64,000 nt of DNA from Cinclus cinclus (taxonomy: Eukaryota > Chordata > Aves > Passeriformes > Cinclidae): positions 19,343,662 through 19,407,661 of the forward strand of contig NC_085050.1 of NCBI RefSeq assembly GCF_963662255.1, given 5' to 3'. This document shows, one piece after another, positions 34,665-48,495 of this stretch. The stretch's first letter is position 1; each line of letters opens with the position of its first letter. The notes below the pieces were generated by a model that worked only from the letters and a program-made list of their open reading frames with translations, had not been told where the DNA came from and ran no database searches. A program made the position numbers and the translations under genes.

Positions 34665-37600
34665 AAAAAGTATGAATGTGGAAAATATACATGATCCACT
34701 TTAACTTTTCCCCAGAGCCCTACTAGCTTAAGTTCAGGAATTTCTATGAATATATCTTAAATAAATGTCTCTGCAACTTCCTCCAGGTACAAATTCTTTT
34801 CTTTTATTTTAAAAAAGCCGTTGGTTTTTTGAACTTAACTTTTATCAGTTTTATTTTTATACTTTAGTTCCTGTACATGAAGCGACAGTAAACTATCTTT
34901 CCCCATTGATTTTTGCCAAAGCATTCATGATTTGCAAATTTTTAGCTTATTGTCCTTGGTTTTCCTCTTTACAGCTCATGGTTCCCAGCTTATCTATCAT
35001 TCCCAGTATGGAAGGCATTCCATAACTTTGATCATCATATTTTGTAAAGAAAGAAAAAAAAAAAGATACAAAGAAGTAAATAATTCTGTCTTCAGGGCAG
35101 GATTTGAATAATCTTTAGTGAATAAATCTGGGTGCAAACTATTAAACAAAATGAAGACTAAAAGAGGGAAAACTTCTCATTAACAAGGACTGCTTCTAGA
35201 CTGAATGAGGTAGGGATTTTGAGGATAGAAAAAGTATATCCTCATATCATACACCTAAAAATGCAATATGGCATTGACAAAAGGGATACAGAGAATTTTG
35301 ATTCCAGTATATTTATGCTTCAATGTGTTTGCCATTATGAGGTAAATCATAGTCTGTAAGCCCTTTCTCACTATATGTAAGAGATTAAGAGAGGATAGAA
35401 TGGTGCAACTTTGACATCAAGAGAAAGAAATGCAGATGAGCAGTGAATTTGACCTCATGGTACTGCAGAACAATTACTCTTTTTAGCAGACCTCCAGGGA
35501 GTCATATATATTAATTGCAGATTATGTTATTATTTAGGGCATAGCAAGAGGATACTTTTTTTCACACTGTAAATTCTCCTTTTGTTGCTGTTTCTCACCC
35601 CATTACCATTATTTATGCATTTCAGTGCAAGAGGAACAGATAGGGAGACAGGAGAAAAGGATGAGGATATGCCTGCTTTTGGATATGCCAGCAGAGTTAA
35701 AGAACAGTCAGAGACATGTATTAAAAGTTGTTCTCACTCCTCAAATGTAGGCACAGAGGGTATGAGAATGTCTTCTGAAAGAAAAACATGTTCTTAGGAC
35801 CCTTTTAGAGGTGAATAGGAAAATAAAGCAACAACTGAAGGACAGGTATGTCTGCAGTTCCTAAGTTTCATAATACCAGGATTTCCAGGTATATTTGCAA
35901 AATTGGGTGTCATGATTTAATTTTTACTTTCATATAAATTTTTTCCAGATTTTACAGACACATATTGACATTTTGATAATGAAATAGTATACAAGTTATA
36001 CACACAGATTATATTTTAAAGGTGTCTAGAAGAGATTAATCATATTGATTCAGTTTACCTGCAAATCACTTCAAAAAAGGCTAAATCATATTTTTTCCTT
36101 AAATGAAAACATTAGATTTTTTCAAAAGTGCTTTTTTTGGTTTTGTTTGTTTGTTCAGTTGTGGATTTTTTCGGTTGGGGTGTGTGTGTGTTTTGGTTGG
36201 ATGGTTGGTTAGTTGGCTTTTTTGTTGTGTGTGGTTTTTTTGTTTTTAATAAACAAAAATGACTTGCTTCATTTACTCTAGTCAGGACTAAATTGCAATT
36301 TTTCTAATATTTCTTTTCTCTGAGTTTTTTACTGTGGCAGTTTTGTTCCTCTGCATCTCTCTTCTCAAAGGAACGACATTTTTCTCCAGAAGCTGCAGAT
36401 CTTAATACTCAACATTGTGGAGCTGTAATTAAAATTTAAAAAGTATCTTTTTTGCTTGTTTGGTTGGTTGGGTTCTTTTGCTTCAGAAACAAGATTGGAG
36501 ACTTTCAGTAATTTCTACTTTCTGACTCATTAGGTAAACACTTTTTTTTTTTGAGTCTCATTACTTAAATTATTTTGAAGAAGGCATCCAATAAAGACAG
36601 AGCTTGCTCAGGTACTCTACTACCAACCACATGTTTACCATATGACATGTAAATATATCATACCAAAGTGTCAATCAGTAGTACCAGTTATCTCTAAAGG
36701 ACAAACACATGGACAGATATAACGTCTGCATCATCAACAGTGAAGTGAATAACAATAGAAAATGACAATTTTTTCTCTCCTAAAAATAGCTTTTAAAACC
36801 TCCATCTTTCTGTGTGTCATGAAGACAGCAAAAGCTATATTTCCAGCCATCCATGAAAATGCAAGTGTCATCTATAGACTGAGTACCTGAAAGCAGCCTG
36901 TGACTGAGAAGGATATTGGTAAGTAAGCAGAAGCTACAGAATAATTTAAATTTAGCTGTCTTTTCTGAAATACTACGTAGTCTTGCTTCTAGGTCTTCCT
37001 AGAAACCTAGATTTTCTTAACTACGCTTCTGACACCTCAATTCATTGAGGGTTTTAAAATCAAAATAATATTTTTATTTCTATTTTTTAAATTTTCTTCC
37101 AATCTGAAAATTAGTCTGTAATAGCTGTCAGGTGTGAGACTGAAAAGACAAAGTAGAAACAGCAGAAACAGTGTCAACCAAGCACATATTATTTTAAAAT
37201 TATTTATTTACATTTTAAATTTTTTTCTTTACCGTTTTCCAAAAACTAGAGATACAGATGAAATTATATGTTTTGTGAATTTTTTTCATTAAACACAGTT
37301 TTCAAGCTCTTTTCTATCATCCTTTATAAACTCTTTTTTTTTCTACTTTTCAACAATGTTTTCTATGAAACCAATATTTTTCAGTTATGGCTTGTCCTGA
37401 CTGAATGCGTGAAGGAAATGCTTAAATGCTATTCTTCTACAAGGATTACTGATTTTAAGGTATTCATGATCAGTGATGATAAGAGATGGCATGTTTGAAA
37501 GTGAACAGGAACATGTCCATTCACTTGGAAAAGAGATTTAAAAAAACCCCTAAGACAAAGCATCAAAATTATTGAAGTATTGTCAGCATTCACTTCAGTT

Positions 37601-40010
37601 GAATGTACAAGGCTGAAATTTCTGTGCCAGGGAGATGTTATCCAGGAGATCCGCAAACAAAATACATTGCCTTACACAGAGATGAGTTAGGTTTTGTTGG
37701 AGTAATTTTAACACCACAAATTTATAACCAAACTGTAGCATAATGTGTAGACAGTGAGATTGGAAAATATTGCCCTGAGTAGGACTATGAAAATTCTTTG
37801 TCGCTCCTTATGCTATCCTGCATTCAACATGTAGCTATTGTATGTAGTTACAGAAACCAAAGTATGGTCTCCACAAAACTGCTAATGATGAAAATCCATT
37901 CTTGCACAAAAAAAAATCACGTTTTTTTAGTTACAAAAGAGGAGAAAAAATCAATTACATATCTATTGTAAAAATACTTTTATTGCTGTTCTGATTTAAA
38001 ATTCTTAACCAATAATCACAATGCTTAAAAACCCTGCTGTTCCCCTTTATTCAGTTGGACAGCCTCCCTTATGCATCTGCTCGCAACTGTAAATACACAA
38101 ATTACAGATCAACTTTTTTTCCTCCAGCTGTCAAAGTCATTGTTTGAAAATGTGAAATCATTATTTTTATTTTGAAGGTGAAAGACTGATGTAGTGTTTC
38201 AAGGAGATAGATAAATCCTATCTCAGCCTTAAGGAAAGCATCTAGGAATCAGTGGGAAGGTGAACGTTAGCTTTATCAGTTCCAGCCACTACTCTGTTCT
38301 TTACATCTATATTTTTGGTGGAGTGAGTGCATGCCAAGAATCCTATAGAAAACATCTCTGTAGGTTTGCAGTATTGCCTGTGTCTGCCAGAAGATCACAA
38401 GACAATCCCACCAGCCATAGCAGTTATAATGATCTTGGATATGTCCCCTTTTTCCCAGCTAGTTCCAGGTCCAGAGACTACACACATCTGCAAGAAAATT
38501 ACAGTACTTTGAAATATGCTAATACAAATATTTTGAACATATATATTGTTTACCTACTTTAATAATATTAAAATAAAAATGAACTAAAAGTGGATTCTTA
38601 ACGTGGAAGTGGATTTTCAAGTATTTAAATTTTTCAAGTATATATATTATACAGGCATCAACAAAGAGAGACTGCAAAACTTTCTAAATGTTATTGGGAA
38701 TTTGAATAGACCCTTTCTTTTGTATCACTGGTTTAAAATCTGGATATCCAGAAAGGCTCAAAGGCCATAATCTCTAATTAGCAGCCCCTCCTATTGTTAC
38801 AGGTTGAATTTATATCACTCTAACTATTCCTTTTAGCGGCCTTTGTTCTCTGATTCTAATACCAAAGCAAATACTATAAGAAATGAAATTGTATTATAAT
38901 CTTATTTGCATGTAATCTGAATCTTTTAATCCTTTTAAGTGACAGAATGGGATCATACAATATACAAGGTGTTGTTTCCTTGAGAGAGCAGAAATATTTG
39001 CAGCTGCATAAAAGTTTAAATTTTGATAGCAGCACAATAAAGTGAAATTTTAATTACTTGAAGAGGCAACAGTTTTTCTGTGATCACAAAGAAAATAAGT
39101 CAAATTGTAACACATGGAGCTTTTGACTTAGTGTACAACAAAAGGAAAAATATAAAGAAGAGGAGGCCAAAGATCTTTTACCATTTTGTATCTTGTGCTT
39201 TTCATGGTTTTTTTCCTCTGGGTACATGCCTGATAAGAAAATTGAATCAAATGGCGCATGAACTACTTAGAGATTTTACTCTGAGCATATACAGTGACAC
39301 TAAGATCACATATATAAATCACATCCTTAAAGTTCAAATGATGACAAGTCTGAGAAACTGAAAAAATAAACCTCTTTTACACAGGATTTGCACTTACAAT
39401 TGTATTTGTATATATCATGTTTAAAAGTGAATTTTTAAGAGGAAGCTTTATTGCACATATTTGGCATTGCTTTGTCACCTACCCTTTGTTTATGCAAATG
39501 ACCTGCACAACTGAAAAGAACTATGATGTTCTGAATATAAAAGACATCTTAAGCAACTTCTAAAACTTTTTATTTTGTTGGCAAATACGGTGATCAGAAA
39601 GGTTTAAATATCTAACCTCTGGTTATTGAAACTCTTCATGGAATTAATTCTGGAAATGTCTCAGTGAAAGTTTGAAATGTCATGGAGAAATGATGAATCA
39701 GGTTTTGACAGACAGTGTTCCTGCTGGAAGTGTAGAGTCCCCTATACATGGGAGGCAGGTCTGCAGGAGCTATCTGATGTGGTAAAGTACTTTGATGTAG
39801 ACCACTGCTTCCAGTTAAATATGGGCCTAACCATTACTGGCACTTCAGTTAAAGACCTGTATAAAACATAAACGTTTTCCTTAATCTTTGTTTTTAGGCA
39901 GAACATTATGACATTTAAAAATATTATAAAAGATACAACTCATTGTCAAAACAAGCTGTGAATTAGTGGTGTATAAATGTTATTTATATATTTATATCAT
40001 GTATGTTAAG
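34665..40010. other. Unique AT-rich DNA, nothing recognised
   Basis: More than 5 kb without an identifiable transposon or exon apart from the GT-rich tract at 36131-36248. Open frames here (for example 38260-38562, 39080-39361) have no recognisable product or splice context. Confidence 0.5.
36131..36248 (+). repeat. GT/T-rich low-complexity tract
   Basis: A run of GTTT, GGTT and (GT)n units, similar in style to 11290-11424. Confidence 0.9.
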
Positions 40011-40453
40011 TGATGCCTTGGGTTTCAGATTTTACATTTTTCAGATTCTCTGCTGTTTACTGTGTAACTCTGAAACTTCATGTTAGGTGTAAGTAAGTTC
40101 TCTTCACAGGGTAGTTAGACAAAACTATCCTTTCCTAGCTAGAGAATCAAGGATAACTGGTACCCAAAAAAGCACAAAAAAATGACAAAGGGAAGGGGGC
40201 AAGCCAGGGGGCTGAGACTTCATAGCCTGGGGCTGTGGTTGGACAACTGACCCCAATATGTAGATGAACCAAAACTTATAAAAGTGTAAAACTCATGACT
40301 GGGATCCATCTTGGGATGGATGACTGGGATTTGATTTGGGTGTATCCCTGGTCAGGCTCTTGCACTGCCCAAGGTGTATCCTTTCAATAAATACCTATTT
40401 TATTCCTTTTCCTCTGTTTAGTCTCTGTTCCAGGTCAGCCTTTCCAGGCATCA
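40011..40453 (+). mobile_element. Solo LTR of the same ERV family as 32060-32495, plus orientation
   Basis: The boundaries come from alignment to the copy at 32060-32495: start TGATGCC, end GGCATCA. Promoter and polyadenylation parts are readable, with a TATA-like CTTATAAAAG at about 40275-40284 and AATAAA at about 40386-40391. A T-rich U5-like block containing CTCTGTTTAGTCTCTGTTCC follows. The flanks are TAAG on the left, and TCAT on the right (TGAG if the end is moved to 40456), so a target duplication is absent or has one mismatch. No viral coding sequence adjoins. It is inverted relative to its relative 7.5 kb away. Confidence 0.8.
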
Positions 40454-43400
40454 TCATGAGTTTTCAAATGAAGTTGGACTTTGTTACTTTTTCAGATCAG
40501 CTAAAGTGAAATTGCATCAAAATTCCATCTATATTTTTTGTATAAGATTCACTGAACAATCTCCTACCATAAAACATTATGTTTCTTTTTGTTTTCACAT
40601 GAGTTTTATTATTTAGTTAAAAGATTTTTTGAGAAAGCCTGTTACTGAGCTTTTGTTATTACAAGTATGTTCATATTTCAAAGTAAGTCATGACTCCATT
40701 ATGAGGAAAACATTTTTTTAAATCAAAATCTTCTCTTAAAAATGGTCCATCTAAACTTTTTAAGTGTTGCTGCAGGAGATGAACTATTTTCATTAAACCT
40801 TTATATCTGACTTTCCACCAGAGAAATTCAACCTTCAATTCTAATGAACACTTCCACCTTTGTCTATTTATCAGGAATGATGTGGAGCTAATGTCTTTAA
40901 ACAGAGTAATGTTTGATCCATGATTATACTGGCATATCTTTAGCATAACACATGTATTTTATCACTCAGGAACAGTATCTTCATTTTAATTGATGCCTAA
41001 AAACAAACAAAAACAATTATCAGGATTCTCCATCCCCGTAACAGTTACTAGGTATTTTGGTTTTATATTGAAAAAGCATTTATCAAAGCACGTGAAAAAT
41101 ATTTTTTTTTTTTTGGTCAGTTAAGCTCTATGATTGCATTTCTGCTGATAGAATGACATGAGTGCTAGTAATAGTATTTGGTATGGCCATTGCCTAAAGC
41201 CAGCCCCCAGAAATCATATGGCTTAGATTTTCAGACTTGTTTTGGATATATGACAATCTGGATTCTAAATGAGGCACCCTGCTTTGATAAAGCTGACTTC
41301 CATGTGCTGTGCAGCCTACTTCCCTATGCTTCCCACTCTGAGTTTGCAGGCTTGGCTTTCAATGCCTTTGTTCTTCTGGGCTCAAGTTTTTCAAGAACGA
41401 AACTTGTTAATCAAGCCAGATTGCCATAATTATGTAATTAGAACAAACGAGTACCAGAAGTTAGGATAAAGCCACAGAATTTGCTTGAATTCACATATGA
41501 TTTGAACACTTGTTTACAAGGGAGGAAAGCAATCACATTTACTGTGTTGTTCCACAAGTTCTTGCTTTGCTACATTACACTATAAAATACGGCAATTAAA
41601 TATGAGCAATTTTCAGATGTCTTTTCAAGAAGTAAAATGTAATGTAAGATTTTTTTCTCAGTCGATCAACCAGTAAATTGACTTGATGGGCATGAAAGAG
41701 ACCAGTTTGTTGCTAATATAGGACTTTCTGCATCAAATCTTTGACCTACTTTAGAATTTTTAAAGTTATTTCAATGTTTTAGATATTTTAAATATTATTC
41801 ACTAGACAGAAGTTTAATTCCCCTATTGTCTACAGCTTGCTTGATCAATAAACTGATGCAAATTACTCCTAACAAATTGCAAATAACTCCCAATGAATGA
41901 TTCTTCTAAGCTTTACTTTGCATTATATTAAAAAGCTTCTTATTTTCTTTTTCATTTATGGTTCTTTCAAAATCCAATTTCTTTAATACTCAAAAGTCAA
42001 ATCAATTTTTACTAATTTACTTTTTATTGTCAATTGCATTTGGTACACTACATTAAGTAGTTGCTTTCAATAATCTATAGTCTCCTAACCTTGCTACAGT
42101 ATTGATCTTATGCAGCACTTCATTCCAGAAAACCTCACTTATCTAAGATTTGTACTTTCTCACACTAGCAGGTCTGTAGGCCATACTTTGAAAATTATAT
42201 AGTTAATTGATTCACACATAAATTAGAACAGAAACTTAAAATAATTGGTAAAAGAGTTGGTAGACTTTTATTTTTTTTTAATTCAGCATCTTTGTATTTT
42301 AACTGGTTCTCTAAGTTACAAATTTATACAGTTATCTTCATGGTGTCATGGAGTGATATATACAATTAAAGTGAGAGTACATTGATAATGTAATTATAAA
42401 TAATATAATCATTATGTATTTTAGCTTTCTAGGCAGCAAAATTCATTGAAGTCCTCCAAGACCAGAAAAATCTCTGATCATCTAGCCTTGCTATGTTACT
42501 GGTAATAAATGAATTTACATGGTCCCACAAAAAGAAAAAAAATACTTTGGAGTGGCCAAGGAATAAGAATTTCTTGCTTCTATGAATGGGGGCATATTGT
42601 AGTTTTTTGGGCTCTACAGGTAAGTCTTTTCTACTTGAAGATGGGCTCATTTCTCTTTGCCTTGTGAATAGAAATGAAACATTTGCTGAGAATACCAGTA
42701 CCACTCTGTTAGAACTCCTTTGGAACATCTCTGCCAATCACAGAGTTCACAGAGTGGACCAGATTGAGAATTGTAATCTTGTATAATTTTTTACATGTAT
42801 ATATAATATAATGATTTATTGGAGAACCATTTACTTAATTGAGCAGAAAATTTTGATTTAAAAAAAAAAATAACTAGTTTAGCAAAGACTGATCATATAA
42901 GAAGTACACAGCAGTTTACAAATTGCAAATCTACAAAGTTCAGGTATGCTTTTGTTTGATTATATTAGTAGAATCTGTTTCTCCCAAATCACTATAGTGG
43001 ATTACTAATGCAGCTTGTTGACCAACACTTCAGCATTTTCTATCCTTTAATCGTGAATTCCTCTGTTCCATGGTATGAGGGGAGTGTAATGTTACTGGAA
43101 TCAACTTTTTTATTTGGTAACAACTCTGAGAATCCGGTAATTATTAAAGATTCATTTATATGCTACAGTCCAAATATTATTATGAAGTTTAGAAACTCAA
43201 GAGAATGAAATTAAGCCCTGCTTTTTACTACTGAAGGTTAAATTAACTCCCAAGAGGTCTTCTCTCTCATTCAAAAATGCTTCCAGAAAGCTTTTACAAA
43301 TTCTGTAGTTGGAATGTGGTTCTTTGGCAAGACTGTTTTCTTGACTTTTACTTCCATGGGCAAGAATGAAAATTCGCCTTTCTGTTAAGCATTCAATTTA

Positions 43401-46065
43401 GTTTAAAAACCTTTTGTCAAGGGTTTTCCTAATATAGAGACATAGTATTTAGACAAGTAATATTTCAGAATTTATTGCATAAAACTATTCAATGTATATA
43501 CATTATTTTAGAGAAAACCTTGCAACAAAAGTCTTCATAAAACATACATTTTTGTACTGTAGAAGTAGATTTAGAACACAAATGCAGATTACCCTAAAAA
43601 ATTACACTAACCAAAATGGCCTCCAGGACAGTTACTAAATCTTAATCTAAGATCTGAAAAATCTTGCAATATCTTAACTAACCTCATAATGATTAAAATC
43701 CCAAACTTCTGAGGAAATTGTGAAATCAGAACTTCTGCCTCCAATTTTAGAATTTGTGTGTAATGCAGTAAGCAGAACTATAAAAGAACTGTCTTTATAA
43801 TTGCAACGACAGGATTTAGATAGCTAGAAAACAATATTCATTTATATTTCGATACTAGAGATGTTTAGGATCTTTCTAAAGACCAGAAATAAAAGGAATT
43901 CTGTGGGTTTTGTTTTGTTTTATGCTAGTTAATTGATGTTTAGAGAAATAGGGAGCAGAGGAATTATTGGATGTTAAAGTCTGGGGGGGGGGGGAAATAT
44001 CAACTACAGAAAAATATGCAAGGTAACTTTCTAGGTATTGATGCTGTACCAGCAGTGCTCTGTGTATATGAAAAGTCACAACACATCTACAAACAAGGGA
44101 CATTGTTTTAAACTGCCTGTTAGTCCAAAGCAAGCATGATCTACAGTAAATTACAGCATATTTTTGTCAGGATGTAGGAGAAACTGTTGTTTAAGTATCT
44201 CTGGTCTACATAGCTTTCTTGCCTTATCTTGCAAATCATAAAACAGGGTTGGAAGACAAATGGAAACAGTCCTCAGGAGACAGCTTTTTTATGAAGAGGC
44301 CAGCAGAAAAGGCCTCACAAAGCCCACTAGTTCTAGGATCTTTATTTGTTTTCATAGTGTGTCTTGTCTAAGTTTAGAGTCACAGAATTACAGATACTGG
44401 CATTCTTGAAAGCTTTTACTGAAAAATAATTCCTTATCATAATTGAAGGGTGTGACTTAAGCTCAATGAGTCATCTGAATTCTGCAAAGCATTACTATTA
44501 AACGTCTCATAAAAGTAATTATTCTGTGTTACATTCTTCAAGGTTCTGTCACTCTTAGTATTGATTGCTAAAAGCATACTTTGAGACAATGAATTATCCT
44601 CCAGGAACAATATCAAACAATGAGCCACACAGATGTATTTAAGCAACAAAAAGTCATCTACATGAGAAAATAATCCAATTCTTATAACACATTTGTGAGT
44701 TAATAGAACATTTTGAAACAAAGGAATGAGAATGTGGTTTCTTTGTTATTTTAATAATTTTACTGTTTGAATCTGCTGGTTTAATAATTTAATTTTCATA
44801 ATATAACATTATACTTTGCATTATAAAATGTTTATTCAATGTTCAAAGATTCCAATTGTAAAATGATTAAATGTAATCTAAAACTATTGTTACCATGACT
44901 GAAAAAATATGTGACACTTAGTAAAAGATATTATGAAACTGCAAAGCATCATCAGATACTTCTCTTTTCAAAGTATCACTGAAACTGTGGGACCAGAACA
45001 ATTTTTTGTAAAAGAATCACATCCTTGTTTGTTCTGAGAGAGAAAAAAATAAGAATAATCAGGTCACTCTGTGGCAATTTAGGGCTTCAACAGTCTCTGA
45101 AATCATCCTTTGGAGTCCTATGCCAGTTGAAAAGTAGTTATGAATCTGATTGCACCTCTCCATGCTCTTACATAGATCTATTGCAAAACCAAAATACCTT
45201 TTTTCCAGTTTTCCTGCAACCCACTTGGCATCAGGAAGCAAAGATAAGGATGAATTTTTGTTAATAGAGCACTGTATTCTGTAGGCATGTATATTCCATA
45301 ACCTACATTAACAAAATACAGCGTAACAGAACCTTCACTCTGCTGAAGTCACAGTCAAAATTCATTAGGATAAGAATCACAAGAGCAGAGATTTCAGCTG
45401 TTATGTTCCCCATCCCCAAAAAAAAAAAAATTAATGAATTTTAGTTGTTTCACACTTATGTTAATGTTATGCAAGCTGAAGATGGGCAAAGTAAATTTAT
45501 TTATTTATCAATCTGTTGAGAGTATTGCTGCATCTCTGCATGATTGTTTGAGGGATGGGGACTGCTTATACAGGAAAAATGAGGGAATTTTGTGGAAGAA
45601 TGTGTTCAGAAGTATTCAGAAGATAGTAGACAGTGTCATTCCTAAAATAAGTCTGATAACTGTGAAAAAATTCAAGTTGTCATTAATATATAAAATAAAA
45701 CCTGGGTATAGAAATTTACCTGCTGCTTGACTATATGCAGGCATATGTAATACATGAGTGCAAATGAAGAATTAATCTGATCCTTAATACTAATAAAAAA
45801 GTTTTTAGCAGTGTATAATGTGAGACAGAAGAAAGATTTAATGCATGGTAGATTTTTTTATTCCTGTTATATTTTTAAATGTAATTAAAATTCTTTCTGT
45901 ACAATCAGTACCTATCAAACCTGCTATTAGACACATTGGAAAACAATTTACTGACTACTTCTATAAGTACGAAAGTGCCCAAAAAGTGTCGTTACTTTAA
46001 AATGTAATATCTGCAGTGTCTAAGAAGGAAAAAATGCTGTGCTCACAAATGTTATACAGCTGCTG
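40454..46065. other. Unique AT-rich DNA, nothing recognised
   Basis: A G12 run is listed separately, and an A13 run precedes 45433. Open frames at 42429-42737, 44437-44721 and 45434-45730 are near the length expected by chance and have no recognised domains. A GC-richer patch at about 41270-41420 has no family assignment. A faint CR1-like CACAGAATTACAG near 44382 is too short to call. Confidence 0.5.
43983..43994 (+). repeat. G12 homopolymer
   Basis: Twelve consecutive G in otherwise AT-rich DNA. It is prone to quadruplex formation and to sequencing error. Confidence 0.9.
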
Positions 46066-46414
46066 CAGTGACCTCATCACAGTCTACAACTTCCTTGAGT
46101 GATCAGCTGATTAGCAGGTGGCAGGTGTTGATCTCCTCTCTTGGTGGCCAGTGACAGTACATGAGAAAATGGAATGAATTTGTGTTAGAGGAAATTTAAG
46201 TTGCACATTAAGAAAAGGTTTTTCACTGCGAGTTTGGTTGGTCACTGGAAGAAGCTATATAGGGAAGTGGTCACAGCACCGAGACTGAGAGAGTTCAAGG
46301 AGTATCTGGAGAATTCTCTTAGTCACATGGTTTTAGGCATAGCAAGGATTTGGATTTGATGATCCTTGTAGGTCCTGTCAAACCTGAGATATTCTATGAT
46401 CCTCTGATTCCATG
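46066..46414 (+). mobile_element. CR1 LINE 3'-end fragment, first of a pair
   Basis: Plus-sense CR1 tail starting near CAGTGACCTCATCACAGTCT. It continues through AGTGACAGTACATGAGAAAA, GGGAAGTGGTCACAGCACC, GATGATCCTTGTAGGTCCTG and a terminus ATTCTATGATCCTCTGATTC near 46391-46410. It belongs to the same type as the copies at 7946 and 28178, but in the opposite orientation. Confidence 0.94.
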
Positions 46415-46582
46415 CTATTTAGGGCATGATGCTTATTCACGATTGCTAAGGAACTATTTCCTCTTGCATGAAGTTTTCTGGTTAGATTTTCCATATTATA
46501 CTTGAAAATGTAATATATAAAAATGTAATTTAGAAAATGTGAAATTACCATTCTTGGAAGTGTGTAAAAGGCATGTGTTACT

Positions 46583-46671
46583 CATAGTTTTATGGTGAGC
46601 ATGGTGGTGCTAGCTAAGTGGTTGGATTCCTAAGAGTCTTTTCCAACCTTAATGATTCTGTGATTCTATAT
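46583..46671 (+). mobile_element. CR1 LINE 3'-end fragment of another subfamily
   Basis: Only about 90 bp: GGTGAGCATGGTGGTG, then TTTCCAACCTTAATGATTC and TGTGATTCTATA at the end. The tail text (TTTTCCAACCTTAATGATTCT) belongs to a CR1 subfamily different from that of 46066-46414. Confidence 0.93.
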
Positions 46672-48495
46672 ATGATTTTATATATTTATACAGAACAGTG
46701 TAATCTAATGAAAAGAGTAAATAAATATTTTTACTTTGTTGTGATTAAGCAATATCAGTATCTATTTATCAGGGCTTAGTCACAGATGCAAAGTGTGGGT
46801 GCATATAGTGTATCTATAGTCTCTCATGTGCACTATCAGTAACACCAAGAATTTTAGCTAGGTGAAAAAATAATTCCACTGGACATCTGTAGCCATAGAG
46901 AGAATGCAACTAAGTCAGAAATGATAACTGTCTGGAATTTTTTTTTTTTTTTTTTAGGAAATAGTTTTCAGTTTTGGAGCAGTTATTGATAAAATATATG
47001 GATTGACTTCATCTGACCTAGCAAAAAATTTGACACAATTTTATCATGAAATTTGCTTTTAAAGAAAATAGAGTACCACAGGTATGGCTGGTGATGCAGT
47101 TTAGCATACTGTACTATAAGTGTCAAAAATAGATTAAATTAATCCAAAACTAAAAACCTTGATCAATTATAAAAAATCTCCTGATTAGTTAGCTGCGATA
47201 TTACTTTACCAGAGGTTTAAAGTTACGTGAGATTAATCCTGTCCCTTTGGTCTGTTTTGCTTTAAATCTTAATCACATTAACTTTCCTGTATGTATTTCT
47301 ACAGGAAAAACACTGCAAAGATGCTATCCATTTTTCAGAATATAATGGTACTGAAATGTCCTGTGGCCAGGCACTTTTTTGATAAAAAAAACTCAAAAAT
47401 ATACAACAACAACAACAACAAAAGTAACCCAATTAAGAAAGACTAGATAATGTGTGGAAATTCTGCTTCAGCACTTGTCAAAAATTATTTTCAGGAGAAT
47501 ATGCTAAAGAATAAGAAATGTACAGCAGGAGAAAGATTTATATAAAGTCTCTTCCTAAGTGCGTGCATCAGTTTCTCATTTATAACTCCAGGGCCTCTAC
47601 TGCAAGAGCATTTCTAATTCATTCCCATTTGTGGAGCCCTTGTTTTTCTCTGCTTCCTCAAAATGCAATGTTATCTAATGTTAGTTCATGCTGAGATGAA
47701 ACACTGACTGTATCAGTAAGGATAACTGCTGAGAAAGAAGAACAAAAGAATTGTATACATCTAATAGTCTAACATCTTCACTGAGGATATGCTGAACTAG
47801 TAAATATGCATCATCGTCCCTAATGAATTATCTCATGCAGTATTGGTTCCAGCAAATTGTTGTGTATGGAAAGATGCTAAGACTGTGCAAAAACTTTTAT
47901 CAATAAAGTAGACTGGGAAACATATTCTTACCAGCAAAAAAACTCACAAAAAACAAATAAACTCAAACTTTTTGTTGAGTTGGTTTTTGCTTGAGTTTGT
48001 TCTTGATTTCAGCTATTGGGGAAATAGTCTTCTGATCTTACAGGGAGCTGGTTAATATTTTATGTTTTCCTGGTCCAGGCCAGAATAAAACTAAATTACA
48101 CTGAAGATGCAGATGAGATTTTTGTGCATCACAGACACACACAACCCATTGACAAGGGCATTTGACCCAGACTTTAAATTTGTGACCATGGGAGTCATGT
48201 AGAAATATTTGTTATTCAAGTGTTAGAGCATTTCAGAAGTGTTAATATTTGAATTATGAATGGGTGCTTTGGATCATAGTTAAAAATAGCCTTTTGAAAC
48301 AATATCTAATCTGGCTTTACATCTAGCTTGTACAGAGAAAGCTGCACTAAACTTGTTCCTGCATTAGAGCCTTGCAGAAGATAAGATAAAGCGAAGACAA
48401 ATTTCCATAAACTTCTGATAATTCACAAAAGTGTCACAAATTTACTGTGAATAGGACACCAGGAAAAGGTTCATCATTCTGACATTCTCTTGAAG
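46672..48495. other. Unique AT-rich DNA with low-complexity runs
   Basis: A T18 run at 46938-46955, an (ACA)n patch at 47403-47421 and a self-complementary ACTCAAAC/GAGTTTG patch near 47960-48000. No genes are seen. Confidence 0.5.

Noticed and set aside
42429..42786. Opposing frames and a GCTCTACAG/GTAAGTC donor-like site on the plus strand near 42620
   Set aside because: A single donor-like match without a paired acceptor or coding signal is expected by chance.
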